64,000 bases of DNA, from positions 1 to 64,000 of the forward strand of contig CALCZA010000046.1 in NCBI GenBank assembly GCA_937906475.1. The letters are read 5' to 3'. A model generated the notes under the pieces. The model saw only the letters and a program-made list of their open reading frames with translations. It was not told the origin of the DNA and ran no database searches. Positions 1 to 8,029 of the stretch are shown one piece after another. This DNA comes from an uncultured bacterium. GTDB lineage: Bacteria > Planctomycetota > UBA1135 > UBA2386. The first letter of the stretch is position 1, and each line of letters starts with the position of its first letter. The translations under genes and the position numbers were made by a program.

Positions 1-39
1 GTGGCGCTTGCCGCCACGTCGAGCTAGCGCGATCTGCGC

Positions 40-483
40 CTATGGTTTGCCGAACCAGATCACCAAGTCCCAGATCGGCTTGGTGATCTCTTCGCTTAGT
101 TCAAACGTGAACGTCGCGTTGTCGGTCGTCAGTGGGTCGGTGGTGACGGTGTGCAGTCTCGCACCACTCTTATCGAACATGCCGATGATCAGCTTGGTCT
201 TGCCGAACAGCGAGTGGGACTTGGCGAGGTTGTAGGGCTTGACGGTCAGGGTCTTGCCGTCCGTCAGGTTGCAATGCCAGCCCTCGGTGATCTTGCCCTT
301 CCCTTGCGTACCGGTCGCGGTCAGATGCTCGAATCTGGCGGCGCCGTTTGTCGGCCCATACTTCCAAGCAACGTCGCGGTTCTTCCAGTCATACTTCTTG
401 GGACTGCCGCAAGACGACACCGTTGCCAGTAGCAACGTCAAGGCGCCGCAGTGAATGAGATGACGAATTGGGCGAACGGGCAT
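40..483 (-). CDS. Putative lipoprotein, unknown function
   Basis: 147 residues. The start at 483 is chosen because it gives a standard lipoprotein signal: a basic N-terminus, a hydrophobic stretch and a lipobox VSSC with the lipidated Cys near residue 25. The frame is open 19 codons further upstream, but that extension would bury the signal. The mature part of about 120 residues is polar, rich in Thr and Lys with regularly spaced aromatics, and looks beta-rich. No family is recognised. It ends just inside the window edge and has no close operon partner. The call as an exported lipoprotein is fairly safe; the function is unknown. Confidence 0.7.
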   Translation of the reverse strand: MPVRPIRHLIHCGALTLLLATVSSCGSPKKYDWKNRDVAWKYGPTNGAARFEHLTATGTQGKGKITEGWHCNLTDGKTLTVKPYNLAKSHSLFGKTKLIIGMFDKSGARLHTVTTDPLTTDNATFTFELSEEITKPIWDLVIWFGKP

Positions 484-540
484 GGTAAAGACGATCCGGA
501 GAACTGTCGGTGAATGCAAGTGGTGGACTTTGTTGCCCAA

Positions 541-754
541 GATGATCTGTGAGCTTCGCGCGCAGGTTGCCGAACCGCGTTACTGCATGAATGCTCGGAC
601 TCGTGGTCTCGGCCCGCCGCACGTGTTCGACCGGCGTTGGCTCAACGATACGGGAGCCGCGCCGGAACTCGCTCGCCTTGAGCAGCCGAGCATGACGAGC
701 GAGATCGGGTTGGCCAAGGTTCTGCCCGAGAGCTACCGGACCGGGTAGTTGCTG
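541..754. other. Intergenic region, nothing recognised
   Basis: About 210 bases lie between a leftward lipoprotein gene and the stop of the leftward DUF952 gene. Open frames cross it on both strands but none looks like protein, and no RNA or repeat is evident. It may hold the lipoprotein promoter. Confidence 0.4.
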
Positions 755-1093
755 CTACGACACTTCGTCTGGAAAGACGTGTTGGCCATCTACAAGCGGT
801 AGCGGCTTGGTCCAGATCACTTCGTTGAGTTTCAGTGCTCGGTAGAGGTGCGGAAACAGCGCGCCACCACGCGATGGCTCCCACTTCAGGTCGCTGCCCA
901 GTGCCTCTGCTTCGAATGCCAACAGCATGAGGTTCGCTTGACAAGCGAAGTGCTTCGCGGCGGTCTCGCTGGCTTGTTCCCCGGTGGATAGATGCACGAA
1001 TCCATCTGTGAGATCGATGGGGGAGCCGGTGCTTTGCCCGTCGTTTCGCAGTGCTTGCCACTCGGAGTCGCGGAAGATCTTGTAGACCAGCAT
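755..1093 (-). CDS. DUF952 family protein
   Basis: 112 residues starting at ATG 1093 (MLVYKIFRDSEWQAL). An upstream in-frame start would add 15 residues unlike the family. The pattern is that of DUF952: an N-terminal YKI-x-WxAL segment, then DLTDGFVHLS and a late ALFPHLYRAL element before a short C-terminal strand. Family members are small cytosolic proteins of about 110 residues, often described as glutathione S-transferase-like, with no firmly established reaction. It is a single gene. The family call is secure from the motif order; the biochemical role is not known. Confidence 0.8.
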   Translation of the reverse strand: MLVYKIFRDSEWQALRNDGQSTGSPIDLTDGFVHLSTGEQASETAAKHFACQANLMLLAFEAEALGSDLKWEPSRGGALFPHLYRALKLNEVIWTKPLPLVDGQHVFPDEVS

Positions 1094-1204
1094 GACCCTT
1101 CCATATCGCGGCTGTCGGTCGGCGTCCATCGATGCCAAGCGACTCTGCCGTATGTATCTGTGAACGCCGCGGTCGCTCGCGAAGAGCGATATTAACTCAG
1201 TTGG

Positions 1205-2782
1205 CTACACATCGCCGATCGTGCACGCCAGGGCGTTGCTCGTGAGAGCGCCAATGCCGAGGAAGCTGTTCGCGAGGGAGCCGAAGATCATCGACTGCAC
1301 GTTGAACTCGAAGCCGTTGAAGAGCATCGGACCGGCGGGCAGGGTCAGGGCGGTCCATGTGTAATCGCCACTGGCGCCAACACCGATTTGCAGATCCAGG
1401 CTGATTAGAGACGTGTTCAGGAAGCAGCCAGGCATGCCGACCGCGTCGAGCGGCGCGGGTGGAGCCATGAGCCCCAAAATGGCGAGGTGCGAGATAGCCG
1501 AAGCTGGGATGTTGCTCGTCGTTACTTCGAACGCGACGTTGCTAGCGCCCTGAACCGGGCGACCGATCGCATTCAGCGCCAGGTCGAGCACGACGTTGGT
1601 CACCTGAGTAAGCGAGAGCGGCGCTACGGCGGTGATGTCAATCGAACCCGGATCGACGACCGGGCCGCCATTGGAGTAGCCGGCCAGCCAGTTTTCCGGG
1701 TTGGCGGTGCTGAGGGCGCCAAACTCGATGGTGAAGTCGCCGTCCGCGGTGTCGATCGTGATCTGGATCGAGTTGCCGGCCGTCGTGCCCCAGCCGAAGA
1801 CGTTGTCGTAGGTTACGCGAGCAACCGTGCCGATTTCGTCGTAGTAGATGCCGCCACTGCCAGTCGCGTTCGGCTGCAGGTCGGTCCAGGCGTAGGCAGC
1901 TGCGGCCGGGTTCAGGGAGAAGCTCGCCCCGGTCGGCGCCCAGTGGTTGGTGTTGCCAGCGGCAGTTGCCATCCAGCCGTTCGAGCCTATGAACATGCCG
2001 AGCGTGCCGCCAACTGTAGTGGAGTTGACAGTGTCGTCGTCACCTATACCAACGAGTAGCGACGCGCCGAGTGGGACGGCGAAGCCGGGGCCCGGGGCGA
2101 GCGTGATGTCGAAGCCGGTAGTTGTGGCGGTGCCCGTGATGCGTTGGCCCGACAGGTCCATGCCCATGGTGCTGACGAGTTCGTAGAACGACGAGTAATC
2201 GGCAGTACCGCCGCAGCCGGAGCCTTGCGAGACAACCTGAGCAAGCGCCCCTGCGGGCGGATCGATCGTCATGATAACGCGGCCGATGCTGCCGATCGCT
2301 CCGGTGAAACCAGTGGCATTCACGTAGTTGGGGTCGCCAATGTCGAACTGCCAACCGCCGCGGTCGAGCGTTACCGGGACGCCGTTGATCGACGACGCGA
2401 ACGGAGCCGACATACCGTAGGAGTTGTGGGCGGTGAATTGGCCGGTCACTGCAGCGGACCAGTTGCCGATGACGAGTAGGGTGTCGCCCGTCTGGACGGA
2501 CACCGTCGGTACGGTGACGATTGCATTGGTGCCACCAACGCTGTGGAACTGGGTCGTGCCGTTGACTTGAAGCAAGAAGCTGGCCGTGTCGCCAACTTGG
2601 AAGGAGTTAAGTGGCAGTTGCAGCTGGCTGATGGTGAAGTTAGTTGGGGCGACGAGGGAGAATCCGCGCGAGAAGCCGTTGTAGACAGTGCTGTGGGTCG
2701 GAATCGCTACCGTGGTTTGAGTGGGGCACGAAGAGGCAATCGCTGTTAGTGAGGCGAGCCAGAATGTCAATTGCTTAAACAT
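1205..2782 (-). CDS. Large secreted protein, planctomycete-type exoprotein
   Basis: 525 residues from ATG 2782. The 51 upstream codons in the same frame are rejected because the signal peptide (MFKQLTFWLASLTAIASSC) begins at this Met. The Cys at the end of that segment could make it a lipoprotein. The mature protein is rich in Gly, Thr, Val and Asn with alternating hydrophobic residues, as in extracellular beta-sandwich proteins. The C-terminal 100 residues hold a GCF start, then a YTWTALTLP and FNGFEFNVQ pattern. I associate that tail with a family of secreted planctomycete proteins. No catalytic motif is visible. It is divergent from the nuclease gene starting at 2979. Confidence 0.7.
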   Translation of the reverse strand: MFKQLTFWLASLTAIASSCPTQTTVAIPTHSTVYNGFSRGFSLVAPTNFTISQLQLPLNSFQVGDTASFLLQVNGTTQFHSVGGTNAIVTVPTVSVQTGDTLLVIGNWSAAVTGQFTAHNSYGMSAPFASSINGVPVTLDRGGWQFDIGDPNYVNATGFTGAIGSIGRVIMTIDPPAGALAQVVSQGSGCGGTADYSSFYELVSTMGMDLSGQRITGTATTTGFDITLAPGPGFAVPLGASLLVGIGDDDTVNSTTVGGTLGMFIGSNGWMATAAGNTNHWAPTGASFSLNPAAAAYAWTDLQPNATGSGGIYYDEIGTVARVTYDNVFGWGTTAGNSIQITIDTADGDFTIEFGALSTANPENWLAGYSNGGPVVDPGSIDITAVAPLSLTQVTNVVLDLALNAIGRPVQGASNVAFEVTTSNIPASAISHLAILGLMAPPAPLDAVGMPGCFLNTSLISLDLQIGVGASGDYTWTALTLPAGPMLFNGFEFNVQSMIFGSLANSFLGIGALTSNALACTIGDV

Positions 2783-2978
2783 GCTTTCGTGGGGCAGATG
2801 GAACGGTTGGTCAAGAACGCCAATCGGACCAGAAGTCTGCTGAACAGGGTAGCCACCAGCATGGCATAAGTCTTGTCCCCCAAGCGCCATAGGCTCCGGG
2901 TCGGCGGAGGGTGTGAGATTGCAGAATCTCGTCACGCGCGCATCGCGGATAGTCTGAGTCCCTCACCTCCAACTCGTA

Positions 2979-4637
2979 ATGTCCATAACACCGATACATC
3001 AAATCCAAGGACCAGACCTCTTCTCGAAGTTCGCAGGTCAGCTTGTCACAACACGCGGCGTAGTCACCGGCGCGACGCGCAGGGGATTTTTTATTCAAGA
3101 CTCCGATGGCGAAGCGGGCAGTGATTCGTCGCACGGACTGTTCGTCTACGAGCGCCGTCGTCGACCGCCTGTTGGCAGCTTGGTGGAAGTGCACGGCGAG
3201 GTCGTGAACTTTCAGTTGGATTCGGATGCGCGGCCGACGACGCAGTTGTCTGAGCGGTCGACGCGCGTGGTTGCGGATCGGGGGCCGACGATCGAACCGT
3301 TTTGGTTGACGGCTGAACGTGTGTTGGTTCCGCCGCATGAATTGGCGGTCTTGCTCAACAGTCTCGAAGGCATGTTGGTTGGAGTACCTGCGGGTTCCAT
3401 CTTCGTTGCGCCTAGCAATGCGTTTGGTGACTACGTAGTGATGCCACCCGGCGCGGACTTGGTTCGGACGCAAGCTGGCGGCGTGCTCATCGATCCGCGC
3501 TTGCCCGAACGGTGGTTGCCCGGATTTCGCATTTTAGAGTATGGCAACGCACCCAGGGTTAACGTCGGCGCGGAACTGCTCAAGCCCGTAGTCGGTCCCC
3601 TCAACTTCCGTGTCGCCTCCTACCAGATGGCCGTCGATTGTGCGGTGAGCGTTCGTTCGGTGGAAGTGGTGCCGGCGTCTACGAGCTTGATGGATCGCGA
3701 TGACAGCGTCCGCATACTGACCTTAAACGGATTCAACCTAGACACGAAGAAAGAGAATCCAGCGTTGGTCAACGATCCTCGGCGCGATGTCGACGACGAC
3801 ATTGCCAATGGACGCTTCGATGGGCTTGGCCGTGCGATCGCGAAAGATGCGGCTAGTCCGTGCATCGTGGCTCTGCAAGAGATGCAAGATGACGATGGTG
3901 CTGAGCAAACCGATGTCGTCAGCGCGCACCGAACCTACGAGCGATTGGCGGTTGCTGTCGTTCGCGCTGGCGGGCCGAAGTACGATTGGGTTGATATCCC
4001 GCCCGAGCGCGACGCCGATGGCGGCCAACCCGGCGGCAACATTCGCAACGGGTTCTTGTTCGACCCCAAGAAGGTTGAACTGATCGAAGGCTCGCTGCAG
4101 TTGATTGGCGCGCAGTCTGAGGCCTACAAAGGGTCACGCAAGCCGCTGGTCGCCCGCTTCCGGTTGCTTGCCTGCGGTGGCGAACTTGAGGTGATCAATG
4201 TGCACTTGGCTTCGAAGCGGCATCAAAACGGATTGTTCGCACCGCACCAGCCGGGCTTCGATTCGCGGCTCCAAACTCGTGTGCAGCAAGCTCAACTGAT
4301 CGGTATGCACCTCACCGAACTACGCGCGCAAGAAGTCGACTACTACGTCACCGGAGACTTCAACGACTTTGAGTTTAGCGACACGCTGCAGGCGCTGATT
4401 GGCGATCACAGCATCAACCTCGTGGATCGCGTGCCAGCGCCTTTGCGCTTTGACTACAACCATCGCGGGATGTCGCAAGCCTTGATGCACGGTGTGGTCG
4501 CGAAGCGCCAGGTGGCTGCAAGAACAGCCGATTACGAAATCCTGCACGTCAACGCGTTGCTCGGATGCCAACCCGGCCGTCAAAGCACCAAGGCCAGTGA
4601 CCACGGCTATGGCATCGCTAGGTTGCAGTTGCGTTAG
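2979..4637 (+). CDS. ExeM-like endonuclease/exonuclease/phosphatase family nuclease
   Basis: 552 residues. The N-terminal 130 residues look like the OB-fold domain of extracellular nucleases (TTRGVVTGATRRGFFIQD, then a VEVHGEV strand). From about residue 245 the protein follows the EEP phosphodiesterase fold in order: LTLNGFNLD, the metal-binding ALQEMQ, GNIRNGFLFDP, INVHLASKR with its His, VTGDFND, and a final ASDHGYGIA with the catalytic His. Family members hydrolyse DNA or RNA with Mg2+. No clear signal peptide is seen at this start, which is unusual for ExeM relatives. Its stop overlaps the stop of the convergent gene by four bases. Confidence 0.85.
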   Translation: MSITPIHQIQGPDLFSKFAGQLVTTRGVVTGATRRGFFIQDSDGEAGSDSSHGLFVYERRRRPPVGSLVEVHGEVVNFQLDSDARPTTQLSERSTRVVADRGPTIEPFWLTAERVLVPPHELAVLLNSLEGMLVGVPAGSIFVAPSNAFGDYVVMPPGADLVRTQAGGVLIDPRLPERWLPGFRILEYGNAPRVNVGAELLKPVVGPLNFRVASYQMAVDCAVSVRSVEVVPASTSLMDRDDSVRILTLNGFNLDTKKENPALVNDPRRDVDDDIANGRFDGLGRAIAKDAASPCIVALQEMQDDDGAEQTDVVSAHRTYERLAVAVVRAGGPKYDWVDIPPERDADGGQPGGNIRNGFLFDPKKVELIEGSLQLIGAQSEAYKGSRKPLVARFRLLACGGELEVINVHLASKRHQNGLFAPHQPGFDSRLQTRVQQAQLIGMHLTELRAQEVDYYVTGDFNDFEFSDTLQALIGDHSINLVDRVPAPLRFDYNHRGMSQALMHGVVAKRQVAARTADYEILHVNALLGCQPGRQSTKASDHGYGIARLQLR

Positions 4638-5134
4638 CGGTTTGTTTCAAATTCGACGCTCTTGGGCTGTACGAGTTCGATGGCGCGTTGATGCTCATTG
4701 CGCGTGTAGTTTGAAATCGCAACGGCAGCTTGACCGATTTCGAGATGCTTGATGACCTGTTTGAGCCTGGGGTGCACGAGCCCTGCGCCAACAATTCCAG
4801 ACATCAGCGTGCCGACCCCAGTTCCCATGATGCCGCCCAGCAGGATGCCAATGCTGGCTGGCATTTTGAGAATGTAGAAGAGCGTGTAGCCGAGCGTCGT
4901 GCCGAGCACCGCTCCAATACTGACACCAATGGTGAGGCCGCGCCGCACGTCGGACTCGGCCCAGGTACTGTTGTTCATCAGGCCTGCGATGTGGCCGTTG
5001 GCACTGCGATCACTCGTGCATGCGAACAACTTGGACTTCGTTCGGGTTTTCCTCGTTGCGCCGAGCGTGTCTAGCAGCATGCGCGCGGTTGCCTCATCAG
5101 GCAGGCGGGCGAAGACGGCATACTTGTAAGTCAT
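4634..5134 (-). CDS. Membrane protein with glycine-zipper hairpin
   Basis: 166 residues from ATG 5134 (MTYKYAVFARLPDE). Residues 1-60 are soluble. Two Gly-rich hydrophobic segments follow at about 67-89 and 93-120, resembling glycine-zipper membrane hairpins. The C-terminal 45 residues are polar and helical. The opening YAVFARLPDEATARMLLD looks like a small alpha-beta sensor fold such as those in general-stress-type membrane proteins, but that is only a resemblance. It ends convergently with the nuclease gene, sharing the bases TTAG between the two stop codons. The function is unknown. Confidence 0.65.
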   Translation of the reverse strand: MTYKYAVFARLPDEATARMLLDTLGATRKTRTKSKLFACTSDRSANGHIAGLMNNSTWAESDVRRGLTIGVSIGAVLGTTLGYTLFYILKMPASIGILLGGIMGTGVGTLMSGIVGAGLVHPRLKQVIKHLEIGQAAVAISNYTRNEHQRAIELVQPKSVEFETNR

Positions 5135-5550
5135 AGTGGGTTCGCAACCGTGACATCGTCTCGCTGCTGGCAACGCGACGATACGGCGAGTGCTGGATCA
5201 GCGCAGTGCTGTTTAATCCGTGAACAGCATGCTTCGGTTGGGCAAGGTGGCGCTGCGTGGCTTCAGCGCCTGGCATCAGTCAACGATTGATCGATGTGCG
5301 TCAGCACCAAGATGCAGAAGGTCGCGGTGTTTGCGCGCCGCACGGCATCCCGGCGCCCATGCGATACGTCGTCGCGTGTCGTGCCGAGCAATTAGTTGCG
5401 CACAATGCGATCACGGGTGACGTCGTCGCCGCGGCAAAACGCAGCGATACGGATGAGCCGACGCGCAGCGTGCATCCGTGGCAGCTTGATGGGAGCGTGT
5501 CAGCAACGCCCCGGTAACCGGTGACGGTTACTGTGGCTTCGGCACCGCCG
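5135..5550. other. Intergenic region without a convincing gene
   Basis: About 415 bases. Open frames of up to 86 codons cross the plus strand (5257-5517), but their composition does not look like a protein and no family is recognised. The only clear structure is the hairpin at 5513-5532. The upstream end may hold the promoter of the leftward gene that starts at 5134. Confidence 0.5.
5513..5532 (-). terminator. Hairpin after the tandem DUF4920 gene
   Basis: A 7-bp perfect stem (GTAACCG/CGGTTAC) closes a 4-base loop, plus a possible G-T wobble pair. It begins about 20 bases past the stop codon at 5551. There is no T-tract, so intrinsic termination is only suggested. Confidence 0.4.
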
Positions 5551-6474
5551 CTACTTCTTGGCTTTCTCGATCGCGACACCGCTCGCCATGAATCGCAGGA
5601 TCTTGCGGCCCTCGGTGATCTTCTTGGCCTCGTCGTGCTTGCCTGCGTCTTCGAGGTAGTGCTTGGTCTCTGCGAGGGTCTCCTGCTTGAACGATAGTTC
5701 GCCAACGACAACCGCTTGGCGACCGCTCGCGTTCTTCGGTACGAAGAAGCCGTAGTCCTTGAACTTGACGAAGACCGGCGGATTGCCGTTTGCGAGTGGC
5801 TTGCCGAGGTTCATCCAGCAACCCTTCGACTGGCAGACGCCAGTGATCGGCGCAGTGAGCAGCACTGGCTTGCCAACGAACTGTTGCGGGTTCGCCATCA
5901 CCGCCGCGAGTGATAGCGGTTCGGTGCCCGACTTGACGCCGCCGCCAAACTGCTCGTAGTTGGTGAGGTTGAGGGCCTTCTTGATCGCTACGCCACTCGC
6001 CATGAATCGCAGGATCTTGCGACCCTCCGTGACCTTCTTGGCCTCGTCGTGCTTGCCTGCGTCTTCGAGGTAGTGTTTGGTCTCGGCAACGGTCTCTTGC
6101 TTGAAACTCATGGTGCCTTCGACGATCGCGGTGCGGCCACTCGAATCCTTGGGCATGAAGAAGCCGTAGTCCTTGAACTTGACGAAGACCGGCGGGTTGC
6201 CCTTGGCGTCGGGCTTGCCGAGGTTCATCCAGCAACCTTTTGTCTGGCAGACGCCGGTGATTGGCGCTTCGAGGCGGATCTTCTTACCCGCGAACTTCGC
6301 CGGGGATTTGATCGCTTCGGCAAGTGAGAGCGGCTTCTCGCCGTTGGTGATGCCGGCGCCGAAGTGGTCGTAGACCTTGGCGTCGAGCTTCGTCGGCTTC
6401 TTGTCTTGCGCGTTGCACAGCAACGGAAGGGTTAGGGCGGCGGTCAGAATGGTGAGGATTCGCAGGCTACGCAT
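5551..6474 (-). CDS. Secreted protein with two tandem DUF4920 domains
   Basis: 307 residues from ATG 6474 with a signal peptide ending near NAQ at residues 21-23. The mature protein is two nearly identical copies of a DUF4920 domain, at about 35-165 and 172-303. Each has LSLA, a strand, ITGVCQxKGCWMNLG (Cys76/Cys81 and Cys214/Cys219), NPPVFVKFKDYGFF and a C-terminal helix ending KILRFMASGVAI. The paired Cys and Trp-Met resemble a metal or redox site, but the family's reaction is not established. Most relatives that I know have one copy. DNA identity between copies is also high, so the duplication is recent or maintained by conversion. The 20 codons upstream of this start are not included. Confidence 0.85.
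   Translation of the reverse strand: MRSLRILTILTAALTLPLLCNAQDKKPTKLDAKVYDHFGAGITNGEKPLSLAEAIKSPAKFAGKKIRLEAPITGVCQTKGCWMNLGKPDAKGNPPVFVKFKDYGFFMPKDSSGRTAIVEGTMSFKQETVAETKHYLEDAGKHDEAKKVTEGRKILRFMASGVAIKKALNLTNYEQFGGGVKSGTEPLSLAAVMANPQQFVGKPVLLTAPITGVCQSKGCWMNLGKPLANGNPPVFVKFKDYGFFVPKNASGRQAVVVGELSFKQETLAETKHYLEDAGKHDEAKKITEGRKILRFMASGVAIEKAKK
5566..5961 (-). repeat. DUF4920 domain copy 2 (intragenic duplication)
   Basis: This unit encodes residues about 172-303 and matches 5980-6372 at both protein and DNA level. Long runs are identical around the CQxKGCW motif and the C-terminal KILRFMASGVAI segment. Confidence 0.8.
5980..6372 (-). repeat. DUF4920 domain copy 1 (intragenic duplication)
   Basis: This unit encodes residues about 35-165. 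Its partner is 5566-5961. The two units are separated by only a few codons. Confidence 0.8.
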
Positions 6475-6661
6475 CGATCTTACAGGGGTGATAAGGAAGC
6501 GCACAGGATAGGCCACCAGCGTCGTCTTGACCATGGGCCATAGGGGACGTTGAAGCGGTACATGTTGGGTGCGGCCCAGGCTTTTGGTGGTGCGGACAGT
6601 GTGTCGGCAAGGATCTCAGCACGGTAAGCGCGCTGAGCAGGCTAGGATGCGAAGTGTGTCG

Positions 6662-8011
6662 ATGGATGTCTTGCACGTGATCCACCAGTTTCCGCCGGAG
6701 AGCCGGGGTGGGTCGGAGTCTTATGCCTTTGATCTAGCGCAGCGGCAACGCGCGCGCGGTTTGACCGTCGAGGTACTCAGCGGGTCGCAGCATGCAGCTG
6801 CTGAGGTGACCTTGACCGAGGGCGAGGTCGAGGGTCTGGTCGTGCATCGCCTGCAGCGAAACGACTTGTTCTTCGATCACCACGTGAAGATGTGGCATCC
6901 TGAAGTCGAGGCGCGCTTCGAGCAGTTCTTGCGAGAGCGTCAACCCAAGCTCGTGCATGTGCACCACTGGGTTCGCTTGACGTGCAACTTGATCGAGGTG
7001 TGCGAACGCGTCGGCGTGCCGGCCGTCGTCACGCTGCATGACTACTACACGAGTTGTCCGCGCGCATTCCGTCGCCGCAAGGGAGATGAAGCGTGTCGTC
7101 GCGAACTCTCCTTCGAGAGCTGTGGCAAGTGTGTCCCTCTCTACGGCTACGAGCCACCACACGAAATTGCGGACGGCATCGACCTCTACGCGGATCACTA
7201 CCGCGCCGAACTGTCGTTAGCGCGTGCCGTGTTGGTTACAGTTGGTAGCACGGCTGATCTGTTGTCGGCGACGACCGGAGTTTCCCGCGAGCGTTACCAG
7301 ACGCTGCCGCTGGGCTACAATCAGCGTTTCAATAGCATGCCGGCGTTGTCGATGCCTCAAGAAGGCGACCCCCTGCGCTTTACATTCTGGGGTGGTATTG
7401 GGCGTCACAAAGGTGTCGACGTGCTGTTGCAAGCTCATCGTAAAGTGTGCGAACTGCGACCAGGACGTTCGGAATTACACGTGTTGGGCGGCTTCGAAAG
7501 CGCTGCGTTCGAAACCGAATTGCGCGCTCTCGCGGATGGCTTGCAGGTCACGTTCCACGGTCCGTTTGATGCTGCGAAGTTGCACGCCGCGAATCCGCAT
7601 GTTGGCGTCTTTCCGAGCACGTGCATCGAGACTTTCGGTTTGGTTCTCGACGAATGCTTCGAACTTGGTTTGCCGTGCATCACCAGTGATCTGGGCGCGT
7701 TACCGGAGCGCGCTGGCGGTGCTGGTGTCACATCGCGATCAGGTGACGTCGACGACCTTGCCGCGGCCATGCTGCGTTTCCTCGATGAACCACAGTTGCG
7801 GCAGCAGTTGCGAGCCAACATTCCTGCGCCGTCGCCCAGCCTCGACGAGCATGTCACCGCGTTGCTTGAGATCTATTCGGCGGCGCAATCTGGACCGAAG
7901 CCTGAGCCGCAGTTCCCGTTGGTTAGTGAGCGCCGACGCTTGGCGTTCTTGATGAAGCAGCGCGATACCGCAATGAGCAAGCTGATCCCGCCCGGCGGTG
8001 GGCCGAGCTAA
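6662..8011 (+). CDS. Glycosyltransferase family 4 protein
   Basis: 449 residues from ATG 6662 (MDVLHVIHQFPPESRGGSE); ATG 6647 is a close alternative. The N-terminal Rossmann half has the GG-SE donor-side loop, HVHHW and a VVTLHDYYTSCPR acceptor region followed by a Cys-rich RRELSFESCGKC segment common in this GT4 subgroup. The C-terminal half has FWGGIGRHKGVDVLLQA and the nucleotide-sugar-binding E-x7-E region FPSTCIETFGLVLDE. GT4 enzymes are retaining transferases that build cell-surface glycans. No other glycan genes flank it, so the acceptor cannot be inferred. The last 30 residues are basic. It ends 18 bases from the convergent sensor gene. Confidence 0.85.
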   Translation: MDVLHVIHQFPPESRGGSESYAFDLAQRQRARGLTVEVLSGSQHAAAEVTLTEGEVEGLVVHRLQRNDLFFDHHVKMWHPEVEARFEQFLRERQPKLVHVHHWVRLTCNLIEVCERVGVPAVVTLHDYYTSCPRAFRRRKGDEACRRELSFESCGKCVPLYGYEPPHEIADGIDLYADHYRAELSLARAVLVTVGSTADLLSATTGVSRERYQTLPLGYNQRFNSMPALSMPQEGDPLRFTFWGGIGRHKGVDVLLQAHRKVCELRPGRSELHVLGGFESAAFETELRALADGLQVTFHGPFDAAKLHAANPHVGVFPSTCIETFGLVLDECFELGLPCITSDLGALPERAGGAGVTSRSGDVDDLAAAMLRFLDEPQLRQQLRANIPAPSPSLDEHVTALLEIYSAAQSGPKPEPQFPLVSERRRLAFLMKQRDTAMSKLIPPGGGPS

Positions 8012-8029
8012 CCACGCCCGATTCTCGGC

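Noticed and set aside
1487-2059. 190-codon plus-strand frame inside the 1205-2782 secreted protein gene
   Set aside because: The opposite strand has a signal peptide and a continuous 525-residue protein; the plus frame is Arg-rich antisense.
5257-5517. 86-codon plus-strand frame in the 5.1-5.5 kb gap
   Set aside because: No ribosome-binding site, no homology pattern, and a mixed composition; it ends next to the hairpin serving the opposite-strand gene.
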